DNA of 31,632 nucleotides from Nitrospirota bacterium (GTDB lineage Bacteria; Nitrospirota_A; Leptospirillia; Leptospirillales; Leptospirillaceae): positions 1-31,632 of the forward strand of contig JAKCCY010000018.1 in the NCBI GenBank assembly GCA_021838765.1. Reading direction: 5' to 3'. Below are positions 1 through 7,954 of this stretch, piece after piece (the stretch's first letter is position 1; each line of letters starts with the position of its first letter). The notes under the pieces are model-generated. The model was not told where the DNA came from and did no database searches. It worked only from the letters and a program-made list of their open reading frames with translations. The position numbers and the translations under genes are program-made.

Positions 1-2082
1 CAGGTTGGCGCATTTTTGCCGGTGGGTGCAAGCAGGTTCGCACTTTTCGACACCTATGCCCGAAAAAAGCTTGGGGCTGCCGCAGCCCAAGGTATTAAAA
101 TCCTCAGCTTATTTGCGGACATGCTTCTTCAAAGAGCTTGCTTCAGCCTTTCTGTACGCGAGTTTGATCGACTCTTAGACTCGACCAATCTAAATCATGC
201 GGTTCGGCAGCAATTATTGGAATCCCAGTTATTGCAGGTGCGGGGCGACAGAATCAGCTTCATTCACGAGCTATTTTTTTCAGCGTTCTCTGCTGAAGCT
301 GCAATCCGGTTGACCAAGGGAGATTTGATGAGCATTTGCGACGTATTGGCGGCGCCGCGATTCTTTGCGTCAAAGGCATTCATTCTTGGGGCTATTGAGG
401 ACAACCGAGTTTTAGGTGAGGTTCTTGAAAAAATTACTGATCAAGATTTGCTTGCTGCTTGTTTTAGAGGAGAGTGTGGTACAACCGCGCGATCTATCGT
501 GAATCGCAAGATTGAGAACATGTTGGAGGTCATGATTGCCGAGGCGCAAGATCTTAGGTTCCAGATCGACGGGGAAGAGTCGAGTATCATTACCGTCGAC
601 AATAACTCTCTCCGTCATGAACTCAAGGATTTTGGTTCCTATCTTCCTGCAATTGGGCAAGGTTTGATGGATGGACAATATCTGGATGCTGTCATGGTTG
701 CGTGCCGGCATATAGACGAAAACATCGCAGTTTTCTCCAATGCATTTGCTGCTGAGGCCAAGGCTAAGAAAATCCAGCTTCGACACGCAGTGTTCTCGAC
801 AGCGTACGTCATGGATCGGAAGGCAGCAATATCGCAACTGATCAACTTTATCAGTAGTGGTGGCCTGTCAGTTCGCCACCAGGAAGGTCACGGATTCTGC
901 ACTGCACTCCGAGAGGCGTGGGCGAGTGCATTGACACCTGGCCAGTTCTACTTTCTTATCGGATTGACCAAGTTTTCGGCGCACGTCCAAGAAGCGGTTC
1001 AGTATGTTGTCCGACTTTTTCAGAATATGAGGACCTATCCGTACCACCTTCAGCTCGATCTGATCGATTTTGCACAATATCTCAGAGACGTGGATGAGCC
1101 ATATCGCACTGAGATTGTCGAAGCTCTCCAGTCGTCTTTGGACAAACTGGGGGTCATGATGAACCCAATCATTATTGAAGCCCTCAAGAGCTTTGGTGCG
1201 CTGGAAGAGGATGAGCACGACTATATTCCGGTCATTCGCAGTGAAATTCAAGATGCCTTGAGTACGGACAGCAACGAGTCCGATTTGGCGGCATGGAGAC
1301 TCTTTTCATGCCAGTTTGATCATCCCTTCGACTCCGCATATTGGGAAGAGATACAGGGACTCGATGATTCTAGAAAAAAGCTTCTTCTCACGAAGGCATG
1401 TCGTGGTGCAGACTCCCCCTCCCTATTGTTTTTAGGAATACTCATCCGGCAGCTATCTGGGTTCAATGATCCTGATGTGGCATCTGCTATTAATCGATGG
1501 ACGGCATTGCCAGACAAACGGAGCTTCATGCCTCAAGAAGCAGTAGAGATTTTCATTATTGCTCATGAAACTCTGGGGCATCTCGGGGCTGAATTACCTC
1601 AATCGAGAGGCGAACCGACAACCGCAGCGGAGAATGCCTTACTGGCATGGGGAGAACTCTATTACTGGGCCAACCGGACCGATGTGGAGGGCTCTAAGCG
1701 ATCAATCCATACCGATGCAGCGCGAACTATTCTCTTGGACCATTCCAAATGCGCAAGCGCTGGCGCGTTATACCTCACGATGTCGTCCATGCTGCATACT
1801 GATAAAGCGCATATTTCTCTTGTGAAGGATTCCCCGAGCCTCTGCGTTTCAATCTGTAGGGAAGCGCTCAAACGACGGCATGAGCAAGTCTCATACTTCG
1901 AGCATGGGTTCCATGACAATGCTGATAGCATTGCATGTTTTACCATCCAGATTTTGGGTGAGGAAGGAGATGTCGATGATCTGCAAACGCTCCGAGACCT
2001 TTGCGATCACGAGCGTCTCGGCATTAGTTCTCTTGAGGCAATCAAGAAAATTGAGGAGCGGACGCGCTTTCGACACGATTGA
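1..2082 (+). CDS. C-terminal part of a probable STAND/NACHT-type NTPase with helical repeats (5' end outside window)
   Basis: The reading frame is open through the left window edge, so the TTG at position 16 is probably not a true start. What remains is about 690 residues without a P-loop. The first 100 residues resemble the winged-helix region that follows the ATPase core in STAND proteins: an LLES..LL turn, then a phenylalanine/histidine-rich SFIHELFF motif like the FxHxxFxEYF element of NACHT proteins. The remainder is predominantly helical. Its C-terminus (FTIQILGEEGDVDDL, then LEAIKKIEER) reads like HEAT repeats. STAND proteins with large C-terminal repeat sensors include Avs-type antiphage proteins, and the position at an island end fits defence. 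The family call is moderate and the function is inferred; the missing N-terminus would decide it. Confidence 0.55.
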   Translation, partial: QVGAFLPVGASRFALFDTYARKKLGAAAAQGIKILSLFADMLLQRACFSLSVREFDRLLDSTNLNHAVRQQLLESQLLQVRGDRISFIHELFFSAFSAEAAIRLTKGDLMSICDVLAAPRFFASKAFILGAIEDNRVLGEVLEKITDQDLLAACFRGECGTTARSIVNRKIENMLEVMIAEAQDLRFQIDGEESSIITVDNNSLRHELKDFGSYLPAIGQGLMDGQYLDAVMVACRHIDENIAVFSNAFAAEAKAKKIQLRHAVFSTAYVMDRKAAISQLINFISSGGLSVRHQEGHGFCTALREAWASALTPGQFYFLIGLTKFSAHVQEAVQYVVRLFQNMRTYPYHLQLDLIDFAQYLRDVDEPYRTEIVEALQSSLDKLGVMMNPIIIEALKSFGALEEDEHDYIPVIRSEIQDALSTDSNESDLAAWRLFSCQFDHPFDSAYWEEIQGLDDSRKKLLLTKACRGADSPSLLFLGILIRQLSGFNDPDVASAINRWTALPDKRSFMPQEAVEIFIIAHETLGHLGAELPQSRGEPTTAAENALLAWGELYYWANRTDVEGSKRSIHTDAARTILLDHSKCASAGALYLTMSSMLHTDKAHISLVKDSPSLCVSICREALKRRHEQVSYFEHGFHDNADSIACFTIQILGEEGDVDDLQTLRDLCDHERLGISSLEAIKKIEERTRFRHD

Positions 2083-2144
2083 AACACAACGAGGTGACTG
2101 ACTCTTTTGAGTTGTAAAGAAAAATTTTCGTCTGAAGGGCATTT

Positions 2145-2387
2145 ATGACACTTCCGGAAGAAATTCAAAAATACGCAATTGGTCCAACCAGTGTGTTTGA
2201 AACTATTTTGTGGAAATATCAGTTTGGGAACAGTCGGGAACCTTCTAGCACAGGTAATCGCAAAATTCTACGGTCTGAGTTAGTGATTGTCAGAATTTTT
2301 AGTCGAGTCAACCGTTGCAATATTGTTGCAACAAGAAAACAAAACACAGGAAAAAGAAACAAAAGAGAACATCAAAAAATCCTTTAA
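2145..2387 (+). CDS. Small unrecognised ORF or gene remnant near the island end (80 aa)
   Basis: An ATG lies 5 bases after a GAAGGG ribosome-binding site, and the first 27 or so residues have a balanced protein-like composition. The rest is arginine/lysine-rich and read from AT-rich DNA, which looks non-coding. It could be a small island gene, or the start of a gene cut during integration. I recognise no family. It sits between the STAND-like gene and the tRNA fragment. Confidence 0.25.
   Translation: MTLPEEIQKYAIGPTSVFETILWKYQFGNSREPSSTGNRKILRSELVIVRIFSRVNRCNIVATRKQNTGKRNKREHQKIL
2314..2332. repeat. 7-bp inverted repeat (GTTGCAA - 5 bp - TTGCAAC)
   Basis: The arms match perfectly and each contains the self-complementary TTGCAA. 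It lies about 100 bp inside the island from the tRNA-Glu fragment, so it may be a recombinase arm site or a repressor operator. This is inferred from position only. Confidence 0.35.
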
Positions 2388-2434
2388 AATAAAGCCAAAC
2401 AGAAGAACGTTGAACAACAAAAATGGCATTGAAT

Positions 2435-2482
2435 CGCCCTTTCACGGCGGTAACACCGGTTCAAATCCGGTTGGGGACGCCA
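2435..2482 (+). tRNA. 3' fragment of tRNA-Glu(UUC), not a whole tRNA; putative attachment site
   Basis: The fragment starts in the anticodon stem and contains the CTTTCAC anticodon loop, the GGCGG strand of the anticodon stem, the variable loop TAACA, a T arm with perfect CCGG/CCGG pairing around TTCAAAT, the acceptor strand GGGGAC, the discriminator G and an encoded CCA. The D arm and the 5' acceptor strand are missing: nothing upstream matches GTCCCC. This is therefore a partial duplicate, as expected at the far attachment site of an element that integrated at the anticodon-loop/3' half of tRNA-Glu. Confidence 0.85.
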
Positions 2483-2635
2483 TCCGTTTCCGTACAACCA
2501 ATCTCTCCCCAAAAAAACCACAGGACATCTCTTCAATATCCCTGCCCATTAATCATGACTGATGGAATCTAGGCAATACACCATATCAGATGTTACACTC
2601 CAAAAAAACGTACATGTTCCTTGGAGATCAGAAAA

Positions 2636-3436
2636 ATGATCAATGCCAAACTTTCCGTTGCACCAAGCGTTGACGAGATTGCCGCCAAACTGGAAACACT
2701 GACTTGCGATCGATGTGATATGGGCAATCTTCTCCCTTTTGACTTTACCTTCGCTTTCCAGCCAATTGTGGATATCAATACAAGAACAACTCATTCCTAT
2801 GAAGCACTGATTCGCGGAATTCATGGTGAAGGAGCCCAGACAATCCTATCCCGAGTTGACTGGGAGACCCGATTCCGATTTGACCAGCTTTGCCGGGCAA
2901 AAGTCATAACACTCGCGAGCCAGCTTGGAGTCGATACCTTTCTCAATATCAATTTTCTTGTCAATGCCGTCTATAACCCTGACCACTGCATCCAGCTCAC
3001 CCTTGAAGTCGCCCGAAAAATGAACTTTCCTGTGGAGAAGATTATCCTTGAAACAACAGAGGAAGAAAAAATAGAAGACCCCAATTTTCTCCGGAAGGTT
3101 CTCGATGGCTACCGAAAGCACGGCCTTTTGATTGCTATCGACGATTTTGGAGAGGGTTATTCCAGCCTGAACCTTCTGGCCCAGTTGCGACCGGAGTATC
3201 TGAAGCTTGACCGACTGCTGATCTCGGAAATTCAGAATGACAAAACCAAGGCAATCATCGTCGAAGCAATTGTCAAACTCTGCCAGACTCTTTCAGTCAA
3301 GGTGATTGGAGAGGGTGTGGAAACCGTTGAAGAAGCAAGGATTCTGAGAGATATGGGCGTCTATCTCTTTCAAGGATATTTTTTCGCTCGACCTGGCTTC
3401 GAAATGCTTCCTCCTGTTTCAAACTGGACTTTCTGA
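2636..3436 (+). CDS. EAL-domain protein, probable cyclic-di-GMP phosphodiesterase (single domain)
   Basis: The 266-residue protein is almost wholly an EAL domain, so it is probably cytosolic and hydrolyses cyclic-di-GMP to pGpG. The signature elements are present: QPIVD near residue 44, EALIRG at 56-61, a metal-binding Asn in LNINF, Glu in LETTEEE, the IDDFGEGYSS loop around 168-177, LKLDR, GEGVET and the C-terminal QGYFFARP. The metal and catalytic positions known for the family look intact, so activity is likely. The ATG at 2636 follows GGAG by 9 bases; a TTG five codons earlier has no such site. No membrane segment, GGDEF, PAS or receiver domain is present. The gene faces another EAL gene head-on, with 16 bp between stop codons. 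Confidence 0.9.
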   Translation: MINAKLSVAPSVDEIAAKLETLTCDRCDMGNLLPFDFTFAFQPIVDINTRTTHSYEALIRGIHGEGAQTILSRVDWETRFRFDQLCRAKVITLASQLGVDTFLNINFLVNAVYNPDHCIQLTLEVARKMNFPVEKIILETTEEEKIEDPNFLRKVLDGYRKHGLLIAIDDFGEGYSSLNLLAQLRPEYLKLDRLLISEIQNDKTKAIIVEAIVKLCQTLSVKVIGEGVETVEEARILRDMGVYLFQGYFFARPGFEMLPPVSNWTF

Positions 3437-3452
3437 ACACCCGCAGGAACAG

Positions 3453-4709
3453 TTATCCGGAGCTATCTGACCAATCGACGTCGACACAAAAAACAACAGC
3501 GTCAGAAGAGCTTTCAAATGCGAGGGAAACAGTCCGGCAAAGATGTGCCCCTGTCAGGGAGAGATAGGGTGGAGAAATCTGGGGCACCCCCTTGTGGCTG
3601 ATTGCGCTTTGAAAATACCCTCTCCGAGCCCAGTTTGCTCCTTTGGCATCCTGAATCGGATCGAAACGGCTATCGCAAAAGTTCTGGACATCTCTCAGGG
3701 TTATGGTCTCTCCCAGTTGAAATCCCTGTCCATCAAGCATATAGAATCGAATGACTCCAAAAGCGCTGAAGGTGTCAAAGACATCGGCTTCCAACACTTC
3801 CGAATGACTTGTTGAAGGCATTTTGCCAGCAAATGACAGAAGGGATTCCGCAATATTTAAAACCGAAGCTTCGCTCTTATTGTTTCGCATGGAAAGGAGA
3901 AGCGTTTCATCCATTCTCTTGTCCGACAACGGGGTTATTCTGGAAAAAACCGGACCCGGTCTTGCAAAATAAAACCCCTGCACGAAATCCGCTTCTGTCT
4001 CAAACACCACCCTAGCTTCCTCTTCTGTCTCAACACCCTCCAGAACAACAAGCGACCCGGACTCGCGAAGAAGAGAAACGATGCCCGGAAGCAGCCGTCG
4101 AATCCTTTTATTTTCTGCAGCGCCCCGGATCATCGATCGATCCACTTTCACAAGGTCCGGCTTGAACGACCAGATCCGGTCAAAATTGGAATGTCCCGCA
4201 CCGAAATCGTCAATCGCCAATAGGCATCCTATCTGCCGATAATACTCACCGGCCTCCGACAAGAGTTTTTCATCATCGATTCCACTTTCGAGAATCTCGA
4301 CAACCACCTGAGAGGGAAGAACAGAAAAGTGAGAAAGAATATCTTCAAAAAAACTGCCATATTCACGACCTGCAACCGCCGCATAGGGATCCAGATTTAA
4401 AAAAAGCCATTGCTTTTCTTTCGGGCGAAGAGAAAGATTGGCCAGATGCAGTGACCTTAGGAGGCGGTCCAGAAAGACCCTATCTCCTCCGTTTTTCCCG
4501 GGTAAAGAGAGAATCTCCATCGCAGAGACCGTACGCCCATCCGGGGCGATGCCTCTTACAAGAGCCTCGGATCCACCTGTGCGACAATGGAACAAACTAA
4601 AGATTGGCTGAAAAACACTTTCGAGAATGTATCCACCAAAATGCCCAACAAAATGATCTTCCCTGCGCTCAAGTCGTGAAAGGATTTCCTTAAAATGAGT
4701 GCTTCGCAC
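3453..4709 (-). CDS. EAL-domain protein with C-terminal PAS/Cache-like EAL-associated domain
   Basis: A 418-residue protein. The N-terminal half is an EAL domain: QPIFS, SEALVRG around residues 47-53, LNLDP, EILESG, IDDFGAGHSN around 166-175, VKVDRS, LEGVET and QGFYFARPG. The last ~110 residues resemble the EAL-associated sensory domain of Bacillus YkuI, with a YMLDGQGFQ strand followed by NWARRGYFQ and a closing PYLSLTGAHLCRTVS strand pattern. It is a probable cyclic-di-GMP phosphodiesterase or binding protein controlled by a small ligand. I chose the GTG at 4709 because AAGGAG sits 5 bases upstream; the in-frame TTG at 4730 has no ribosome-binding site. A strong inverted repeat lies 26-68 bases upstream of the start. 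Confidence 0.85.
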   Translation of the reverse strand: MRSTHFKEILSRLERREDHFVGHFGGYILESVFQPIFSLFHCRTGGSEALVRGIAPDGRTVSAMEILSLPGKNGGDRVFLDRLLRSLHLANLSLRPKEKQWLFLNLDPYAAVAGREYGSFFEDILSHFSVLPSQVVVEILESGIDDEKLLSEAGEYYRQIGCLLAIDDFGAGHSNFDRIWSFKPDLVKVDRSMIRGAAENKRIRRLLPGIVSLLRESGSLVVLEGVETEEEARVVFETEADFVQGFYFARPGPVFSRITPLSDKRMDETLLLSMRNNKSEASVLNIAESLLSFAGKMPSTSHSEVLEADVFDTFSAFGVIRFYMLDGQGFQLGETITLRDVQNFCDSRFDPIQDAKGANWARRGYFQSAISHKGVPQISPPYLSLTGAHLCRTVSLAFESSSDAVVFCVDVDWSDSSG

Positions 4710-4734
4710 TTTTACTCCTTGCGCAGACAATATT

Positions 4735-4777
4735 CAGAATGAACAGACTCCATAAAAATCAATTCTTGTTCATTCTG
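4735..4777. promoter_or_regulatory. Perfect 11-bp inverted repeat in the EAL/methyltransferase divergent region
   Basis: CAGAATGAACA at 4735-4745 is repeated as its exact reverse complement at 4767-4777, with a 21-bp spacer. The centres are 32 bp apart, about three helical turns. It lies just upstream of the minus-strand EAL gene, whose GTG is at 4709. It could be a paired operator, or a hairpin in the EAL mRNA leader. The repeat is seen directly; the function is inferred. Confidence 0.6.
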
Positions 4778-4850
4778 CACTAGTTTGGATCTTCGAACAA
4801 GGAAGAAGAAAATCGATGGAGCCTACAGACAAGACAAAAAGAGATTTCAA

Positions 4851-4877
4851 TACGATAAATAAAATAATATTATCGTA
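4851..4877. promoter_or_regulatory. 8-bp inverted repeat in the methyltransferase leader
   Basis: TACGATAA at 4851-4858 and TTATCGTA at 4870-4877 form a perfect inverted repeat around an 11-bp A/T-only loop. It ends 23 bases before the ATG of the methyltransferase gene, just ahead of its ribosome-binding site. An operator, or an RNA hairpin controlling translation, are both possible. Confidence 0.5.
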
Positions 4878-4900
4878 AAAATCAATTTGAAGGAGAAGGA

Positions 4901-5506
4901 ATGGCTTCCAAATTATTCGCGCAATTCTATGACCGGATGATCCGCAGGATGGAAAGGACCTACTTTTCTCCTGTCAGAGAATCCCTCATGCCAAACATCG
5001 AAGGAGATCTTCTCGAAATCGGATCCGGAACCGGGGCCAACATCCACTATCTTCCCCCAAAAGGACGGAAAGTCTTTCTGGAATATAATCCATGGATGCT
5101 CCGGGAATCTCTTAAAAAATCCCTAAAAGAACTTGGAGATCCAGTTATTGGATCTGGATCCGAACTTCCTTTCAGGGAAGGCTCCTTCGATACTGTACTG
5201 ATCACACTTGTTCTTTGTTCTGTGGGAAACTTACCGAAGACTGTCGAAGAGATCGATAGGGTCCTGAAACCTGGGGGAAAGGTTCTGGTGCTTGAACATG
5301 TTGTCAGTGAAAAAGGATGGATGGCAACCATTCAAAGGGCCATCACACCCATCTGGAGACACCTCGCTGACGGTTGCCACCTTGACCGGGATATCGACAG
5401 AGAGCTTCAAATCTTTTTTGGCTTAAGAGAGCAGCACCGGTTCCTGATCCAGAACACACCCTTCATTTACGGAGTCTACGAAAAAATCAGAAAGCCAGAA
5501 ACTTGA
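4901..5506 (+). CDS. Class I SAM-dependent methyltransferase (UbiE/METTL7-like)
   Basis: A 201-residue cytosolic methyltransferase. It has motif I (LLEIGSGTGAN, residues ~36-46), an acidic residue after strand 2 (LEYNPWM), LVLCSV after strand 4 and the post-motif RVLKPGGKVLVLEHV around residues 119-133. The C-terminal ADGCHLDRDIDREL resembles the DGCxxxR segment of METTL7 and related thiol or lipid methyltransferases, so a small lipophilic substrate is plausible but unproven. The start follows AAGGAGAAGGA directly. It is the only plus-strand gene in the metabolic part of the window besides the first EAL gene. Its stop lies 8 bp from the stop of the convergent ppk2 gene. Confidence 0.85.
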   Translation: MASKLFAQFYDRMIRRMERTYFSPVRESLMPNIEGDLLEIGSGTGANIHYLPPKGRKVFLEYNPWMLRESLKKSLKELGDPVIGSGSELPFREGSFDTVLITLVLCSVGNLPKTVEEIDRVLKPGGKVLVLEHVVSEKGWMATIQRAITPIWRHLADGCHLDRDIDRELQIFFGLREQHRFLIQNTPFIYGVYEKIRKPET

Positions 5507-5514
5507 GAAAACGG

Positions 5515-6390
5515 TCAAGATTCAAGTTGCTTTCGAATGGCTTTGAGCTCCCGGACACGATCCGCTCCCACCTCCGGAGTTTTCATGTCGAGACCCTTCA
5601 TGGTTTCAAGAATGATACCGGAGATCAATAGCCGGGCATTTTTTTTGTCATCGGCGGGAATCACATACCATGGTGCATGATCAAGGCTGGTATGGGAGAG
5701 ACACTCTTCATACGCCTGCATGTACTTTCCCCAGAACTTCCGTTCTGTCATATCCGCTTCTGAAAACTTCCAGTTTTTGGCCGGGTTGTCAATGCGCTCA
5801 ATAAATCGTTTTTTTTGTTCCTCCTCCGAAAGATGGAGAAAAAATTTGATGACTCTTGTCCCATTTCTGGTGAGATGCTTTTCAAGCTCCCGAATGGACT
5901 GATAACGATATGCCCAGATGCTGTTTTCATCTTTGGGAAGGTCAGAAAGCCCCTGGGCTTTCAGGATCTCCGGGTGAACCCTGACAATCAGGACCTCTTC
6001 ATAATAGGAGCGGTTAAAAATTCCAATTCTTCCCCTTTCCGGGAGACATCTTGATGTCCGCCAGAGAAAATCGTGCTCAAGCTCTTCAGCGCTGGGGTGT
6101 TTAAAACTGTATACCTGACACCCCTGAGGATTGACACCAGACATTACATGGGAAATCGCTCCATCTTTTCCAGCTGCGTCCATCGCCTGAAAAATCAACA
6201 GGAGAGAGTGGCTGTTTGAGGCATAAAGGAGATATTGTTGACTTGAAAGCTCCGCTATATGCTTGGACAAAAGCTTTTCGTACTGACTTTTTGACTTATA
6301 CAGGGGCTCTGTCCGGGTTGGATACTGAGCCAGGTCGACCCGGGATCCTTCTTTGACCTGGAATTGGGCAAACCGTTTTTTCACCAGCAC
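5515..6390 (-). CDS. ppk2: Polyphosphate kinase 2 family (polyphosphate:nucleotide phosphotransferase)
   Basis: About 291 residues, the usual size for single-domain PPK2. The Walker A loop is [10 protein letters not shown], followed by [12 protein letters not shown], and the Walker B/lid region is [19 protein letters not shown]. The family moves phosphate between polyphosphate and nucleoside mono- or diphosphates. The MSGVNPQG and FNRSYYEE segments resemble class II/III enzymes (AMP or ADP phosphorylation), but subclass cannot be settled by eye. The frame runs upstream inside zwf to 6600, but those residues do not look like PPK2. I chose the GTG at 6390, 5 bases after GGGAG; a GTG at 6384 and the ATG at 6453 are alternatives. 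It is the last gene of the pgm-glgP-gnd-zwf-ppk2 operon, 25 bp after zwf. Confidence 0.88.
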   Translation of the reverse strand: MLVKKRFAQFQVKEGSRVDLAQYPTRTEPLYKSKSQYEKLLSKHIAELSSQQYLLYASNSHSLLLIFQAMDAAGKDGAISHVMSGVNPQGCQVYSFKHPSAEELEHDFLWRTSRCLPERGRIGIFNRSYYEEVLIVRVHPEILKAQGLSDLPKDENSIWAYRYQSIRELEKHLTRNGTRVIKFFLHLSEEEQKKRFIERIDNPAKNWKFSEADMTERKFWGKYMQAYEECLSHTSLDHAPWYVIPADDKKNARLLISGIILETMKGLDMKTPEVGADRVRELKAIRKQLES

Positions 6391-6415
6391 CACCTCTCCC
6401 TTTTTTGGGAAGAAC

Positions 6416-7954
6416 TCATGAATGCTTTTTCTTGGACAGCCCGTCAGGCTCATTGTAAATCGGCCAAAAATGTTCCGGCTTTTCCAAAAGACCAAGAGTT
6501 GCTTCAGGCCCCCAGGAACCTGCCGGGTAGTTGGGAAAGTCACTCGGAGGTGCCATGGACCAAGTTTCAATGACCGGGGAAAGAAGACTCCACGCCGCAT
6601 CTATCTGATCTGAACGCATAAACAATGTGGCATCATTTCGCATCACATCCCAGAGAAGTGTTTCATACGCTTCCGGAGAGGGTGTCATAAACGACTCCTG
6701 GTAAGAAAACTTCATCTCGACCGGCCTGAGATGGAGCTTCTGGCCCGGATATTTTGCCTGAAAACGAAGGATGATCCCCTCCTCCGGCTGAATGGAGATC
6801 ACAAGCCTTGCCGGCTGCCAGCCGAGGGAAGCTTCCATCGGGAATGAACGATGGGGTACCTGACGAAATGTAATGACAATTTCTGAAATCTGACGGGGAA
6901 GTCGTTTGCCCGTACGGAGATAAAAGGGAACATTTTGCCACCGCCAGTTATCCACAAAAAGCTTCAGTGCCGCAAAGGTTTCCGTTCCGGAATCCTTCGA
7001 AACACCTTCCTCCTGGCGATATCCAGGCACTTTTTTTTGAGCGATCCAGCCTTCTCCATACTGTCCCCTGACCGCCACCGAATGAACCAGCTCCATTGGT
7101 ATCGGACGAACAGCATGAAGAACATCAACCTTCTTGTTTCGGATTTCATCGGCATCAAAATCAACCATTGGCTCCATTGCCACAAGACACAGAAGTTGCA
7201 TCAAATGGTTCTGGACCATATCCCTGAGAGTTCCGGCCCCGTCAAAATAAGACCCCCTGTGCTCAACACCCACTGTTTCAGCAACCGTGATCGTGACACA
7301 TTCCACATAGTGACGATTCCAGAGAGGCTCAAAGATCGGATTGGCAAAGCGGAACGCCAAGATATTCTGGACCGTTTCTTTCCCCAGATAATGGTCTATA
7401 CGGAAAATCTGGGACTCGTCGAAGCTCTCGGAGAGTGTCTGATTCAATGCCCGGGAGGATTCCCGGTCATAGCCGATGGGCTTTTCGATCACCAGCCTTG
7501 AACACTCCAGATCATCGGATAAACCGGCACCTTTCAGATACTTGGGAATCTCCCCAAAAAGACTTGGAGGCGTCGCCATATAAAAAATGCGCTGAGTCTT
7601 TTCTTTCCATAGAGCATCAATCTCGTTACAACGAGCCGCAAGAGCGGAATACGTTTCTGACTTTTTAAAATCTCCCCTGAGATAAAAAATCTGGCTTGAA
7701 AACGCATCCCAGTCCTCGGGGGTCACTTTCCCCACCCTGGAAAAAGAGTTCACTCCATCAAAGAAGTGCTTTCTGATCTTATCGTCCGCAAAATCATTTC
7801 GATCGACGCAGATGATTGCAAAGTGATTCGTGATGCTTTTGGCCCGGTACAGATCAAAAAGGGCCGGCACCAGCTTTCGCCAGGTCAGATCTCCTCCACC
7901 CCCGAAAATGACAAAGATCGTCGATGGAGCCTTGTCGTGATTCGGGGCCATCAT
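6416..7954 (-). CDS. zwf: Glucose-6-phosphate 1-dehydrogenase
   Basis: Oxidises glucose-6-phosphate to 6-phosphogluconolactone with NAD(P)+, the entry step of the oxidative pentose phosphate pathway. At 512 residues it has normal length. The dinucleotide-binding loop is [12 protein letters not shown] (residues ~17-28), a glycine-rich variant of GASGDLxxRKL. The substrate-site motif RIDHYLGKE is intact and includes the catalytic lysine, and the TVQN segment follows. Its ATG shares four bases (ATGA) with the stop of gnd, so the two are probably translationally coupled. A second ATG follows directly. No 6-phosphogluconolactonase gene lies in the operon; the lactone may hydrolyse spontaneously or the enzyme may be encoded elsewhere. 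Confidence 0.96.
   Translation of the reverse strand: MMAPNHDKAPSTIFVIFGGGGDLTWRKLVPALFDLYRAKSITNHFAIICVDRNDFADDKIRKHFFDGVNSFSRVGKVTPEDWDAFSSQIFYLRGDFKKSETYSALAARCNEIDALWKEKTQRIFYMATPPSLFGEIPKYLKGAGLSDDLECSRLVIEKPIGYDRESSRALNQTLSESFDESQIFRIDHYLGKETVQNILAFRFANPIFEPLWNRHYVECVTITVAETVGVEHRGSYFDGAGTLRDMVQNHLMQLLCLVAMEPMVDFDADEIRNKKVDVLHAVRPIPMELVHSVAVRGQYGEGWIAQKKVPGYRQEEGVSKDSGTETFAALKLFVDNWRWQNVPFYLRTGKRLPRQISEIVITFRQVPHRSFPMEASLGWQPARLVISIQPEEGIILRFQAKYPGQKLHLRPVEMKFSYQESFMTPSPEAYETLLWDVMRNDATLFMRSDQIDAAWSLLSPVIETWSMAPPSDFPNYPAGSWGPEATLGLLEKPEHFWPIYNEPDGLSKKKHS

Larger units (their letters stand above)
2083..2434. other. AT-rich gap between island gene and tRNA fragment
   Basis: About 350 bp without a convincing gene, apart from the weak 80-aa ORF. 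It is richer in A and T than the flanks, especially from 2330 to 2430. It contains one clear inverted repeat at 2314-2332 (7-bp GTTGCAA/TTGCAAC arms around TATTG). Recombinase arm sites or bending-protein sites are common near attachment sites, but nothing here can be assigned to a protein. Confidence 0.4.
1..2482. mobile_element. Distal end of a genomic island integrated at tRNA-Glu
   Basis: The stretch ends at a 48-bp copy of the 3' half of tRNA-Glu that lacks the 5' half of the tRNA. This is the usual scar left where a tyrosine-recombinase element enters the 3' end of a tRNA gene. Given the plus orientation of the fragment, the intact tRNA-Glu and probably the integrase should lie to the left of the window. 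The island portion holds one large gene open at the edge and an AT-rich gap, in contrast to the compact metabolic operons to the right. That this is an island is inferred; the tRNA fragment is seen directly. Confidence 0.6.

Noticed and set aside
2405..2482. A complete tRNA-Glu gene
   Set aside because: The 3' half is perfect, but the 30 bases before it contain no D arm and no strand complementary to the GGGGAC acceptor strand.
5500..5528. Bidirectional terminator between the methyltransferase and ppk2 stops
   Set aside because: AACTTGA/TCAAGTT arms exist, but the stem is short, AT-rich and overlaps both coding ends, so it is not convincing.
6935..7501. 188-aa plus-strand ORF opposite zwf
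   Set aside because: It is antisense to conserved G6PDH sequence, with no start signals.
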